From: JANYGA01 sp031420415
Lineage (GTDB): Bacteria; Vulcanimicrobiota; Vulcanimicrobiia; Vulcanimicrobiales; Vulcanimicrobiaceae
Direction: 5' to 3'
Assembly: GCA_031420415.1 (NCBI GenBank)
Contig: JANOMT010000039.1
Location: 33,039 to 97,038 of the forward strand
DNA length: 64,000 nt
Below are positions 16,667 through 24,553 of this stretch, piece after piece. The first letter of the stretch is position 1. The number at the start of each line of letters is the position of its first letter. Under the pieces are notes generated by a model, which made no database searches, had not been told where the DNA came from, and was given only the letters and a program-made list of their open reading frames with translations. Made by a program: the position numbers and the translations under genes.

Positions 16667-17251
16667 GTGATCGTATATCACGATGTTGATGGCGGTTTTA
16701 ATAACACGTCGCCCGCTGCGTGGACGATCCTCGCGTTGCAAGGCACCTACGGACTCTGCTGGCTACTGAAAGATACGCTTTTTCCCGACGCGACTTGGCA
16801 GAAGCGGATCACGTTCGGGGGAGCGTTCTTAACATTCACGCTCGTACTCGGCATGTACTGGGTCATCCCGTTCCTCGCGATTTCACCGATTCTCGGCGTA
16901 AATCGGCCCCAACCATCCCTCGCATTCCTGGCACTCTGTGTCGGCATCCATACGCTCGGTCTCGCGATCATGCTCGCCTCCGACGCGCAAAAGCATTTTA
17001 CGCTGCGCATGAAGCGCGGCCTCATTCCCGATGAGATGTTCCGTTTCGTACGTCATCCAAATTATCTCGGCGAAATGATGCTATACGGTGCCTACGCGCT
17101 CATCGTGCAGAGTTGGATTCCCTGGGTCATTCTCGGGGCGATCTGGTTGCAAGTCTTTACGGTCAATATGTTGCAGATCGAAGCGTCGCTCTCACGGCCC
17201 GACGGGTTTACCCGTCTCCCGCACAGCACACTTCGATCGGCTGCCTCGTAA
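16667..17251 (+). CDS. Isoprenylcysteine methyltransferase-like (ICMT/DUF1295-type) membrane protein
   Basis: The 194-residue protein has several hydrophobic helices and the family core FRFVRHPNYLGEMMLYGAYAL, matching the SAM-binding RHPxY...GE motif of ICMT/PEMT-like integral membrane methyltransferases. Substrate cannot be predicted. The GTG start at 16667 is uncertain. After NMLQIEASLSRPDGF the C-terminus no longer follows the usual pattern (Y-x-x-Y and a final P-rich helix), so the 3' end may be frameshifted or diverged. It sits between tRNA-Gly and tRNA-Thr(GGU), where some bacteria have none or tuf-associated genes. Confidence 0.65.
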   Translation: MIVYHDVDGGFNNTSPAAWTILALQGTYGLCWLLKDTLFPDATWQKRITFGGAFLTFTLVLGMYWVIPFLAISPILGVNRPQPSLAFLALCVGIHTLGLAIMLASDAQKHFTLRMKRGLIPDEMFRFVRHPNYLGEMMLYGAYALIVQSWIPWVILGAIWLQVFTVNMLQIEASLSRPDGFTRLPHSTLRSAAS

Positions 17252-17501
17252 CGATCCCGAACGGAAACGCGGACGTCTATGACTCACTCCGCCAAAATCA
17301 CTTCGATATGGCCGAAACGCTCCGAGCCGTTTGCAAGTTGGGATCATCCGAGTATCGTAAAGCACTCTTGGGAGGTCTTAGCCTTGCGGTTCAGAAACGC
17401 CGGAGCTGGCAATTAGGGACACGACCGCGCCTGTGGTTGCTCTCCGAGCGAGAATTGCGGCTTCCGATTTTGACACCCGTTCCAGTACCCCGTTTTGCGA
17501 C

Positions 17502-17573
17502 GCCCTTGTAGCTCAGTGGTAGAGCACGTCATTGGTAATGACGAGGTCGTGGGTTCAATCCCCACCGAGGGCT
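17502..17573 (+). tRNA. tRNA-Thr (anticodon GGU)
   Basis: Acceptor GCCCTTG/CGAGGGC, D arm GCTCAGTGGTAGAGC, anticodon arm CGTCA-TTGGTAA-TGACG with GGT, T arm GTGGG-TTCAATC-CCCAC. Discriminator T, no encoded CCA. A TTGACA hexamer lies 27-32 nt upstream. It is the thrT equivalent of the classic Thr-Tyr-Gly-Thr-tuf cluster, but tuf does not follow. Confidence 0.95.
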
Positions 17574-17593
17574 TCACGCGTCGCTAGAAGTAG

Positions 17594-18244
17594 CTAGATG
17601 CGCTCGGCGAACCATTTTGCGATATCGTTGCGTTCGCTCTGGGCAATCGCGTGCCCGCGTGGATACGTTCGTTGATCGAGCGTTGCGCCGCTACGATCGG
17701 TGAGGTATCGCATCGTCTGCTCGACGAGGTGCGTGGGGATGACGTCGTCGAGCGTGCCGTGCGCGGTGAAGATCGAGACGTCCGCGAGTCGACCCGGCGT
17801 CGCATTCTCGTCGGTATCGAGCGCGATCGCACCACTCAAGAGGACCGCGCCTGCGAACCGTTTTGGATCGTCGAGTAACAACGCCCCGGCCATCATCATT
17901 CCCGCGCTGAAACCCAGCAGGTAGGTTCGGTCGCGAGCATATGCAGATGCGGTCGGACCTTCGAGCCAACCTCGGACGTAGTCGATCGACTCGCGCATGC
18001 TAGCGGCGATCGGGCGGCCCACGCCACGATCGCGGAACCACGTGTAGCCACCGCCGTCGAGGGCGACGGGCGCACGAAGACTCGCAAATGCAGCCGCCGG
18101 CGCGAGCGTCGGTGCGAGATCTGCGAGATCGTGCTCGTCGGCTCCCCGCCCATGCAAGAGCACGATGAGGGGTGTCGTCGGTCCGGAACGCATGGGGCGA
18201 CGCCAAACGACCGGCACTTCGTTCATTTCACGTACGTAATACAT
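17594..18244 (-). CDS. Alpha/beta hydrolase, phospholipase/carboxylesterase family
   Basis: The 216-residue protein shows LIVLLHGRGADEHDL (oxyanion loop), the nucleophile elbow GFSAG (Ser113), an acidic residue in FTAHGTLDDVIP (about Asp167) and His198 in PRGHAIA, a complete Ser-Asp-His triad in the order of the carboxylesterase/acyl-protein thioesterase group. No signal peptide, so it is cytoplasmic. ATG 18244 is preferred (GAGAGG about 12 nt upstream); ATG 18226 is possible. The natural ester substrate is unknown. It lies downstream of the rhodanese gene on the same strand. Confidence 0.85.
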   Translation of the reverse strand: MYYVREMNEVPVVWRRPMRSGPTTPLIVLLHGRGADEHDLADLAPTLAPAAAFASLRAPVALDGGGYTWFRDRGVGRPIAASMRESIDYVRGWLEGPTASAYARDRTYLLGFSAGMMMAGALLLDDPKRFAGAVLLSGAIALDTDENATPGRLADVSIFTAHGTLDDVIPTHLVEQTMRYLTDRSGATLDQRTYPRGHAIAQSERNDIAKWFAERI

Positions 18245-18414
18245 CGCTATCGCACAACCTCTCGCTCCAGCGTTCACGATAAACGGCTTTTTTTTCTTCT
18301 CGAAAGACCGACAAACTGTCGTCATTGGAGTCGCGGGCGATGCACCGCACCGACCGTCCGTGACGGATTCCCGTCGCGCTTCAGAGCGAAAGGACGCTCT
18401 CGGAATCGTCTCCG

Positions 18415-18804
18415 TTAGCGCTCGATTTGATTGTCCGACACGAGCGGCACCATTTGTTCGAGCGTCGGATCTTCGGTGCGCCCTTCGGCCTGCTTCCATG
18501 CCTCAAATCCGCCAAGGAGGACGCTCACGCGGCCGTAGCCGTTGTCGCGAACCTTCGCCGCAAGGTCGCAGAGTGCGTCGGATTTACCATCCTCATCGTA
18601 TAAAACGACCATGCCGTCTTCTTTCGGTAACGGCAAAATAAGGCGCTCGGCTTTGTCGAGCTTCTTGGGATCGTAGCGAATCGAACCGTAGATCTGTGCG
18701 TCGTGGGCGTGTTTTCGCACGTCGAGAACGAAGGCATCGCCCGCGTCGATGTGGCGCGCGAGTTCGTCGCACTCGACGGTCGCAATCGGCATGTCATTCG
18801 GCAT
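18415..18804 (-). CDS. Rhodanese-like domain protein lacking the active-site cysteine
   Basis: The 129-residue single-domain protein has the rhodanese pattern ELARHIDAGDAFVLDVRK, then a central beta strand VVLYDEDGKSD and C-terminal VSVLLGGFEAWKQ. In active rhodaneses the central loop reads V-x-Y-C-x-x-G; here the Cys position is Asp, so sulfur transfer is unlikely and a binding or regulatory role is inferred. ATG 18804 is chosen because AAGGGA lies 5-6 nt upstream; the frame extends 15 codons further. It runs in the same direction as the downstream hydrolase and the AlkB gene upstream. Confidence 0.8.
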   Translation of the reverse strand: MPNDMPIATVECDELARHIDAGDAFVLDVRKHAHDAQIYGSIRYDPKKLDKAERLILPLPKEDGMVVLYDEDGKSDALCDLAAKVRDNGYGRVSVLLGGFEAWKQAEGRTEDPTLEQMVPLVSDNQIER

Positions 18805-18852
18805 GCCGTCCCTTACCCAAACTTGGACCGCCCGTTGAGCGAACCCCAAAAA

Positions 18853-19419
18853 TTAGCCGAGGGAGACCTGTCGATACGTGAGGTTGATGCGTCGGCCCGT
18901 CGCAGCTTCTTTGGGTACGGCGTGTTGGTAGTGACGCTGCGAGGCAATCGTCATCACGAGAACGCTACCGTGCTCCAGCGCGACGGCCATCGGCGCGCCC
19001 CGTCGCCCTTCGCGCAACTGGAAGCTGCGCGTCGCGCCGAGCGAGACGGAGACGACGCGATCGCGAAGCTCCGGCTCGTCGTCAGCGTGCCAGCCCATGC
19101 TATTGCGCCCGTCGGCGTAGACGTTGACGAGACACGAGTTGAGCGAGGTGCCGAGGCGAGAGTCGAGTCGCGCGCGCAACGCCGAAAGGGTCGGGGTCCA
19201 CGGTGCAGGTTCGTTCTTGAGGCCGCTGTAGGCGTAGCGGGCTCCCGGATCGCCATGCCAAGCCGTCAGGCGCGGCATCGGGACCGGTCCGCGGCCGAAG
19301 TTGAGGTATTCCTGTGTCGGTGTAAGCTCAGCGTCGAGAGCGGTAAGAAGCGTGTCGGCGTCTGAGAGAGCGCGATCGTAGAGCGTAATTCCCGGCAGGA
19401 TTGTTGTCGTGTTTACCAT
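18853..19419 (-). CDS. AlkB-family 2-oxoglutarate/Fe(II) dioxygenase
   Basis: The 188-residue protein carries all iron and cosubstrate residues of the AlkB fold: H111-x-D113 in GWHADDE, H166 in YQHAVPK and R177 in GRRINLTYR, plus PRLTAWHGD and NVYADGRNSMGW. Family members repair alkylated bases (1-methyladenine, 3-methylcytosine) in DNA/RNA by oxidative demethylation. The start ATG 19419 has a clear AGGAGA Shine-Dalgarno. It lies between malate synthase (separated by a terminator) and the rhodanese gene. A decayed relative is present at 33.0-33.5 kb. Confidence 0.92.
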   Translation of the reverse strand: MVNTTTILPGITLYDRALSDADTLLTALDAELTPTQEYLNFGRGPVPMPRLTAWHGDPGARYAYSGLKNEPAPWTPTLSALRARLDSRLGTSLNSCLVNVYADGRNSMGWHADDEPELRDRVVSVSLGATRSFQLREGRRGAPMAVALEHGSVLVMTIASQRHYQHAVPKEAATGRRINLTYRQVSLG

Positions 19420-19525
19420 CGTTTTCTCCTCAGGTCACGATCACTTTGGCGACGTCGTCGAGACGATGAAACACCCGATCGAATACGAATATCGGCGGAC
19501 CGTAATAACTTCAGCGCCGATAGAA

Positions 19526-19559
19526 AGAGAAACTCCGACCACACGGTCGGAGTTTCTCT
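19526..19559 (-). terminator. Terminator of aceB
   Basis: A perfect 15-bp inverted repeat (19526-19540 / 19545-19559) with a 4-nt loop lies 36 nt past the aceB stop. The minus-strand tail is T-rich but interrupted (TTTCTCTTTCTA). Confidence 0.7.
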
Positions 19560-19595
19560 CTACGAGCGGTCGTCGTCGCGACGAATCACTCGAGT

Positions 19596-21116
19596 CTAGA
19601 CCGGATCGAACGCGCCCTGCGCGATCATCGCTTCACCGATCGAGCGCGCTTCGCGCAACGTCTCCGCCGTGCCGGCGTCTTTGCCCGATGCGATGAGCTT
19701 CTCGAGTTCTTCATCGAAGAGCGCGCTCACCTCGGCTGCGGTCGTGATACCGTGCTTGATGCGTTGCGCGATCATCAAGCGATAGATACGATCTGTCGCG
19801 AGATCTTCCATGAAGCCGTCGAGCAGGCTCGCGCCTTTGCCGTTGATGTAGCCGTTGCGATAACGGATGACGGTGCGCACGGCCGCGCGCGTACCGTCGA
19901 TCGTCGTTTTTCCGACGCCCACGACCGAGGGACGCAAGTCGGGATGCGCGTCGTAGCCGTCGTGATAGCTCGCGAGCTGATTGGGTTCGGGAAACTGAGC
20001 GACTGCGATCGCGTTTTGGTCGGGGTGACCCGTCCACGCGCCATCCATCAGACACGTCGCTTCGTTTTTCTTATCGACGGCGAGCGATTTGAGCGCGCGA
20101 TCGTTGAGTTCGGCATCTTCACGACTCGGATAGAGCGCCGTCATCCCGCCAATGGCGAGCATGCCGTGCTTATGACAGATCGACGGAATGAGCGTGCGCA
20201 AATTCTGGAAGAACGGCACGTCATGCGGGATCGTGTTGCGATCCGGCAAGACCCACGTCGGATCGTTAAGATTGTAATGGATCAAACTCGCCATATAATC
20301 CCAGCGGCCGAGATTGATTCCGAGCAGATGCTCGCGTAAGTTGTACGCGAACTCCTCGAGTTGGTACGCGAACGAGTGCGCTTCGCAAAGCGCCATGCAC
20401 TTGATGTAATCAGCTTTCTCGCCTTTGAATTGCGCGAGCGCTCGCAACATGTCACGCCATAGCAGCGCTTCTTCGGCCGATTCCGATTTTGGAATATAGA
20501 TGCACAGCGGATGCTTGAGCTTTTTGAAATCGAGATGGAAGACGAGCAATGCGAGATCGAACAGCGATGCCGACGTGAGCTCCGGTAAGACGCCGGCTTG
20601 CGAGAGATGGAGGCCGCGCACGCGGGTGAACGTGACCGTCGACGACGGCTTGATGCCGACCGTGCTGCCACGTTTTTTATCGTCGTACGAGAGTTCACCG
20701 TAGAGAGCGGCGACGACGTTGCGGACGCCGAGCAACGTGTGTTCCCAGTTGTTGGCCATCGAATCTTCGAGATCGAGCATCACGCCGGGGGCGCCGGAGT
20801 TGAGCATCTTGACCACGAGATCGGCTTCGTCGGCGGGACCCGTCATCTGATTGCGTTGATCGAGAACCCAGGAGGGGAGATCGATTTTCCAGGGCTCGGT
20901 CGTCGCGGGTGACGGGCTGAGGTACGTCGGCCGGCTCCCGGCCTGCGACGCGGCCATCACGGACTTGCGCGCGGCGGCGAATGCCTGCTGGCGCGGGGTG
21001 AAGCGTTCGTGCAGGGGGCGATAGAAAGCGGCGAAGCCCTCCGGGAGATCGCGATCGATCGAAAATCCGGCGGGTGCCAAACTCATCGGCGGTAGCGCGC
21101 TTTGCGCGAGACTCAA
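19596..21116 (-). CDS. aceB: Malate synthase (AceB type)
   Basis: The 506-residue enzyme condenses glyoxylate and acetyl-CoA to malate in the glyoxylate shunt. Diagnostic segments are VMLDLEDSMANNWEH, TFTRVRGLHL, YIPKSESAEEALLW, INLGRWDYMASLI (malate synthase signature) and CLMDGAWTGHPD. Length fits isoform A. It starts from TTG 21116 with GGAG about 9 nt upstream; ATG ten codons in is an alternative. Isocitrate lyase is not in the window. It is flanked by a terminator and, upstream, by tRNA-Arg on the other strand. Confidence 0.95.
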   Translation of the reverse strand: MSLAQSALPPMSLAPAGFSIDRDLPEGFAAFYRPLHERFTPRQQAFAAARKSVMAASQAGSRPTYLSPSPATTEPWKIDLPSWVLDQRNQMTGPADEADLVVKMLNSGAPGVMLDLEDSMANNWEHTLLGVRNVVAALYGELSYDDKKRGSTVGIKPSSTVTFTRVRGLHLSQAGVLPELTSASLFDLALLVFHLDFKKLKHPLCIYIPKSESAEEALLWRDMLRALAQFKGEKADYIKCMALCEAHSFAYQLEEFAYNLREHLLGINLGRWDYMASLIHYNLNDPTWVLPDRNTIPHDVPFFQNLRTLIPSICHKHGMLAIGGMTALYPSREDAELNDRALKSLAVDKKNEATCLMDGAWTGHPDQNAIAVAQFPEPNQLASYHDGYDAHPDLRPSVVGVGKTTIDGTRAAVRTVIRYRNGYINGKGASLLDGFMEDLATDRIYRLMIAQRIKHGITTAAEVSALFDEELEKLIASGKDAGTAETLREARSIGEAMIAQGAFDPV

Positions 21117-21268
21117 GGTAACTGCTCCTTCGTGTGTGTGGGTGCCGCACGACGAACGCGCGACAAAGGGTTAAGGATTCGTCACCGCGCTCGGCACCAC
21201 TTCTGAAAGTGCCAGGCGGGAGAAAAAGCGGGAAGCGTCATGTGCACCGAAGCAACCGCGCACCAAGC

Positions 21269-21345
21269 GCGCTCGTAGCTCAACCGGATAGAGCGATAGC
21301 CTCCTAAGCTATAGGTTGCCAGTTCGATTCTGGCCGAGCGCACCA
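21269..21345 (+). tRNA. tRNA-Arg (anticodon CCU)
   Basis: Acceptor GCGCTCG/CGAGCGC, D arm GCTCAACCGGATAGAGC, anticodon arm ATAGC-CTCCTAA-GCTAT with CCT, T arm GCCAG-TTCGATT-CTGGC, discriminator A and encoded CCA. Confidence 0.95.
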
Positions 21346-21372
21346 CATGCTCAAGAAGCGCCGGACTCAACG

Positions 21373-21591
21373 TCACTCTGCCAGTTCCGCCCGTTCCACG
21401 ACCGCGTCGCCTTCACGATCGAACGTGACGACGAAATCGATCGGGTTACAGCAAACGGGGCAATCCTCGATGAAGGACTGGCGTCGGCCGCCACTTGGAT
21501 CGACCGCGACATAATTCGTCTCGGAGCAACGGGGGCAGGTGTAGGCGGCATCGCTTTCAAGAGGCACCATCCGGCGGTTCGCCGTTCGCAT
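21373..21591 (-). CDS. CPXCG-motif cysteine-rich zinc-ribbon protein
   Basis: The 72-residue protein has two cysteine pairs, C19-P-R-C22 and C44-P-V-C47 (with C48), separated by VAVDPSGGRRQSFIEDC, the pattern of the CPXCG-motif small zinc-ribbon family, of unknown function. ATG 21591 or ATG 21570 could be the start; neither has a good Shine-Dalgarno. It is divergent from rpmG, about 180 nt away. Confidence 0.82.
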   Translation of the reverse strand: MRTANRRMVPLESDAAYTCPRCSETNYVAVDPSGGRRQSFIEDCPVCCNPIDFVVTFDREGDAVVERAELAE

Positions 21592-21670
21592 CTTGGCGAC
21601 CGCGTAGCGCCGATGCGACTCGTCAAAAACATCTGTGGCCGCCGAGACCTCGGCCTCTCGAGGCTGTCGC

Positions 21671-21700
21671 TTGCCCCGGGCCCGGGGGCTATGCTATGAT
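21671..21700 (+). promoter_or_regulatory. Putative promoter for rpmG and downstream genes
   Basis: TTGCCC (21671-21676), 18-nt spacer and TATGAT (21695-21700), about 70 nt before the rpmG start. The -10 is good, the -35 partial. Confidence 0.5.
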
Positions 21701-21768
21701 GAGCGACGGAACGGACCGCGTGTCCGTCTTTTTTATGTCGGCCCGCGCGCTCTAGGAACACACGAGAA

Positions 21769-21933
21769 ATGGCGAAAAAAGAGAACCGCGTCATGGTCGT
21801 CCTCGCATGTCAAGAATGCAAGCGACGCAACTACAACACGCAAAAAAACAAGCAGTCTACGACAGACCGCCTCGAGCTGTCGAAGTACTGCCGTCACTGC
21901 CGCTGTCACAAAGCCCACCGCGAAACCAAATAA
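21769..21933 (+). CDS. rpmG: 50S ribosomal protein L33
   Basis: A 54-residue basic protein, MAKKENRVMVVLACQECKRRN followed by NYNTQKNKQ, ELSKYCRHC and HKAHRETK. The two Cys pairs (C-Q-E-C and C-R-H-C) make it the zinc-binding form. ATG 21769 follows the sequence ACACGAGAA. The position sigH...rpmG-secE-nusG is the conserved Firmicutes-like order, here with tRNA-Trp between rpmG and secE. Confidence 0.97.
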   Translation: MAKKENRVMVVLACQECKRRNYNTQKNKQSTTDRLELSKYCRHCRCHKAHRETK

Positions 21934-22115
21934 TTATGCGGTTGGCACTCGCCTCGCGTTCATTCGCGGCGTAGAATGTCAATATAATTGGAAACAGGCG
22001 CGGGAATCTCCGTCGATACGTCCACGTACATCGCAGCACGAGATACGCGACGGATCGTTGCCGGCGAGGAGCCCGCAGCGCGAACTCCGGCGGCGTTGGA
22101 GCGTCCCGAAAACGT

Positions 22116-22191
22116 AGGGTGGTAGCTCAATTGGTAGAGTTGCGGTCTCCAAAACCGTCGGTTGCAGGTTCGAGTCCTGTCCGCCCTGCCA
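22116..22191 (+). tRNA. tRNA-Trp (anticodon CCA)
   Basis: Acceptor AGGGTGG/CCGCCCT, anticodon arm GCGGT-CTCCAAA-ACCGT with CCA, T arm GCAGG-TTCGAGT-CCTGT, discriminator G and encoded CCA. tRNA-Trp immediately upstream of secE-nusG is a widely conserved arrangement. Confidence 0.96.
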
Positions 22192-22237
22192 AGTCTTTCA
22201 CGCGAGAACGATCTCTCGCATCAGGAGCACGAGTCGT

Positions 22238-22513
22238 ATGAACAGGCCAACTGGTGGAAGCGGGACGACGATTCGACCCGGATCGCCGAAGGCGCCCCGT
22301 CCGGCCCCCCCAAGCGATCGAGCCGTCCGGCAGCAAAGCGCGGAACGATTCATCCGTGATCTCATCGCCGAGATGCGTCGCGTCACGTGGCCGACGCGCC
22401 CCGAGTGGGTTTCAGCAACGGTCCTGACGATCGGCCTCGTCGTCGTCATCGGTTTCTACACGTACATCGCCGACCAAATCTTCGGCTATCTCTTCGGTCT
22501 CATCCATCACTAG
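22238..22513 (+). CDS. secE: Preprotein translocase subunit SecE
   Basis: The 91-residue single-span membrane protein has a Pro-rich cytoplasmic N-terminus, the conserved amphipathic helix RFIRDLIAEMRRVTWPTRPEW and one membrane segment (about 59-80). SecE stabilises SecY in the SecYEG channel. It follows tRNA-Trp by 46 nt and nusG starts 9 nt after its stop, the near-universal secE-nusG pair. Confidence 0.96.
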   Translation: MNRPTGGSGTTIRPGSPKAPRPAPPSDRAVRQQSAERFIRDLIAEMRRVTWPTRPEWVSATVLTIGLVVVIGFYTYIADQIFGYLFGLIHH

Positions 22514-22522
22514 GGGCAATCA

Positions 22523-23125
22523 GTGGAAGACGTAAACGCAGACGAAGCGGAAACGCCCGTCGTCTCGGCCCCGGGCGGATCGAAAAAAGACGAGCGTCGC
22601 AAATGGTTCGTCATTCACACGTATTCGGGCTACGAAAACAAGGTCAAAGCGAACCTCGAGCGTCGTATCCATTCGATGAATATGTCGGAGAAGATTTTCC
22701 GCGTACTCGTCCCGATGGAAGATGAAGTCGAGTTCAAAGATGGCAAGCGCAAAATCACGCCGAAGAAAGTCTTCCCGGGTTACGTGCTCGTCGAGATGGA
22801 TATGGACGACCAGTCGTGGTACGTCGTTCGCAACACCTCGGGCGTGACGGGCTTTGTCGGCTCACCAGGCGCGGGCGAAAAGCCGGTCGCCTTGCAAGAA
22901 AAAGAAGTGAAGACGATCCTCAAGCAGATGGGCATCGAAACGCCCAAGCTCAAGATCGATTTCGCCAAGGGCGATCGCGTCAAGGTCACGAGCGGGCCGT
23001 TCTTCGACTTCACGGGCGTCGTGGACGAGATCCAGCCGGAAAAAGAGAAAGTCCGCGCACTCATTTCGATCTTCGGGCGTGAGACGCCAGTCGAACTCGA
23101 GTTCTACCAGATCGAAAAAGTGTAA
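22523..23125 (+). CDS. nusG: Transcription termination/antitermination factor NusG
   Basis: The 200-residue protein has a charged N-terminal extension, the NGN domain (RRKWFVIHTYSGYENKVKANL ... KVFPGYVLVEM, VRNTSGVTGFVG) and a C-terminal KOW domain (FAKGDRVKVTSGPFFDFTGVV). NusG binds RNA polymerase and links it to Rho or to the ribosome. The start is GTG 22523. A strong terminator follows, so secE-nusG is separated from rplK. Confidence 0.97.
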   Translation: MEDVNADEAETPVVSAPGGSKKDERRKWFVIHTYSGYENKVKANLERRIHSMNMSEKIFRVLVPMEDEVEFKDGKRKITPKKVFPGYVLVEMDMDDQSWYVVRNTSGVTGFVGSPGAGEKPVALQEKEVKTILKQMGIETPKLKIDFAKGDRVKVTSGPFFDFTGVVDEIQPEKEKVRALISIFGRETPVELEFYQIEKV

Positions 23126-23136
23126 AACCGAAAAAT

Positions 23137-23170
23137 AGCCCCACCGGAGCGGAGGGGCTGTTTTTTTTTG
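23137..23170 (+). terminator. Rho-independent terminator of nusG
   Basis: AGCCCC (23137-23142) pairs with GGGGCT (23154-23159), extended by inner CC/GG pairs, and is followed by G and nine T residues. Confidence 0.9.
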
Positions 23171-23188
23171 ATCGCGCGTGCGAGTACT

Positions 23189-23217
23189 TTACCGAAACGC
23201 CGTCGTCGTGGTATTCT
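23189..23217 (+). promoter_or_regulatory. Putative promoter for rplK-rplA
   Basis: TTACCG (23189-23194), 17-nt spacer, TATTCT (23212-23217), just after the nusG terminator and about 85 nt before rplK. Consensus match is moderate. Confidence 0.45.
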
Positions 23218-23302
23218 TCTCAAGTTGCGCCGCTGTTCTACCCCGAGCGCGCACTTTCGATTGGGGGAGAATGCCCACTCGGGTGTTCGAAAGGAAAACC
23301 AC

Positions 23303-23728
23303 ATGGCGAAAAAAGTCGTCGGCAAGATTGGGCTCGCGCTCACAGCTGGCAAAGCCACACCCGCCCCGCCGGTCGGTCCGGCGCTCGGGCCCTACTCGCT
23401 CAACATTATGGCGTTCTGCAAAGAGTACAACGAACGCACGGCGAGCCAGCCCGGCATGGTGATTCCGGTCGAGATCACCGTCTACGAAGACCGGACGTTC
23501 ACTTTTGTCACGAAGACGCCGCCGGCGAGCTTCTTGATAAAGCGCGCCATCGGCATCGAATCGGGTTCGGCGATTCCCAACCGCAATAAGGTCGGGAAGA
23601 TCACCTCAAAGCAGATTCGTGAGATCGCGGAGACCAAGATGGCCGACCTCAACGCGAACGATGTTGAGATGGCGATGCGCATCATCTCCGGCACCGCGCG
23701 CTCGATGGGCGTCGAGGTAACGGCATAA
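23303..23728 (+). CDS. rplK: 50S ribosomal protein L11
   Basis: The 141-residue protein begins MAKKVVGKIGLALTAGKATPAPPVGPALG, the canonical L11 N-terminus, and has the rRNA-binding C-terminal domain ending ARSMGVEV. L11 binds 23S rRNA at the GTPase-associated centre. ATG 23303 with AAGGAAAA upstream is chosen; the open frame extends 45 codons upstream without similarity. Its stop overlaps the rplA start by one base (TAATG). Confidence 0.98.
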   Translation: MAKKVVGKIGLALTAGKATPAPPVGPALGPYSLNIMAFCKEYNERTASQPGMVIPVEITVYEDRTFTFVTKTPPASFLIKRAIGIESGSAIPNRNKVGKITSKQIREIAETKMADLNANDVEMAMRIISGTARSMGVEVTA

Positions 23729-24438
23729 TGGCGAAATCACACGGAAAAAAGTACACCGAACTCGCAAAATCGTTCGATCGCAACAAACTACACGATATCA
23801 ACGAAGCAACTGCGACCGTTAAACGTTGCGCTACCGCGAAGTTCGACGAAACCGTCGAGATCCACATCCGTCTCGGTGTCGATCCCAAAAAGAGCGACCA
23901 AAACGTCCGCGGCACGGTGCTCCTTCCCAACGGCACGGGCCGTACCGTTCGCGTGATCGCATTTGCCAAGGGCGACAAAGCTCGTGAAGCAGAGGCTGCG
24001 GGCGCCGATATCGTTGGCGACCAAGAACTCATCGACCGCGTGAAGGCTGGCTTCACGGACTTCGACGTCGCCGTCGCGACGCCGGATATGATGGGCGCCG
24101 TCGGGTCGAATCTCGGACGGATCCTCGCGCAGAAGATGCCTAACCCCAAATCGGGAACGGTCACGCCGAATATCGGCGCGGCGATTCGCGACATCAAGGC
24201 CGGTAAGGTCGAGTATCGGCTCGATAAGACCGGCATCGTTCACACGATCGTCGGGAAGGCGAGCTTCGGCGAAGATCAACTCGCCGAAAACGTGGCGACG
24301 TTACTCGATGCGATCGTGCGCGCGAAGCCGTCGGCCTCGAAAGGCACGTACATCCGGAGCGTCACGCTCGCGAGCACGATGGGCCCGGGCGTCAAGCTCG
24401 ATCCCAATCGAGTAAAGCCGACCGCCGCTACGTCGTAG
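23728..24438 (+). CDS. rplA: 50S ribosomal protein L1
   Basis: The 236-residue L1 forms the L1 stalk and in many bacteria represses its own L11 operon. It starts MAKSHGKKYTELAKSFD and contains FDETVEIHIRLGVDPKKSDQNVRG-type motifs, LMPNPKSGTVTP-like QKMPNPKSGTVTPN and VTLASTMGPGVKLD. It is coupled to rplK and is followed by a terminator, which separates it from the EAL gene and rplJ; in most bacteria rplJ follows directly. Confidence 0.98.
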   Translation: MAKSHGKKYTELAKSFDRNKLHDINEATATVKRCATAKFDETVEIHIRLGVDPKKSDQNVRGTVLLPNGTGRTVRVIAFAKGDKAREAEAAGADIVGDQELIDRVKAGFTDFDVAVATPDMMGAVGSNLGRILAQKMPNPKSGTVTPNIGAAIRDIKAGKVEYRLDKTGIVHTIVGKASFGEDQLAENVATLLDAIVRAKPSASKGTYIRSVTLASTMGPGVKLDPNRVKPTAATS

Positions 24439-24460
24439 TCCGGGAAGCCCCGCTAGATGA

Positions 24461-24489
24461 GGGAGCCAGCGTGAGCTGGCTCTCTTTTT
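24461..24489 (+). terminator. Terminator after rplA
   Basis: GGAGCCAGC and GCTGGCTC flank a GTGA loop (about 24462-24482) and a TCTTTTTG tail follows, about 25 nt after the rplA stop. Confidence 0.85.
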
Positions 24490-24553
24490 GTTGTGGACAA
24501 TGGAAAGGCGACGATGATGTAGCCGATAGCGTTCGCATGGGAGAGCCTGCTTC

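Noticed and set aside
17113..17511. Plus-strand frame running from the ICMT-like gene into tRNA-Thr
   Set aside because: It overlaps the methyltransferase core in another frame and enters the tRNA; no protein similarity.
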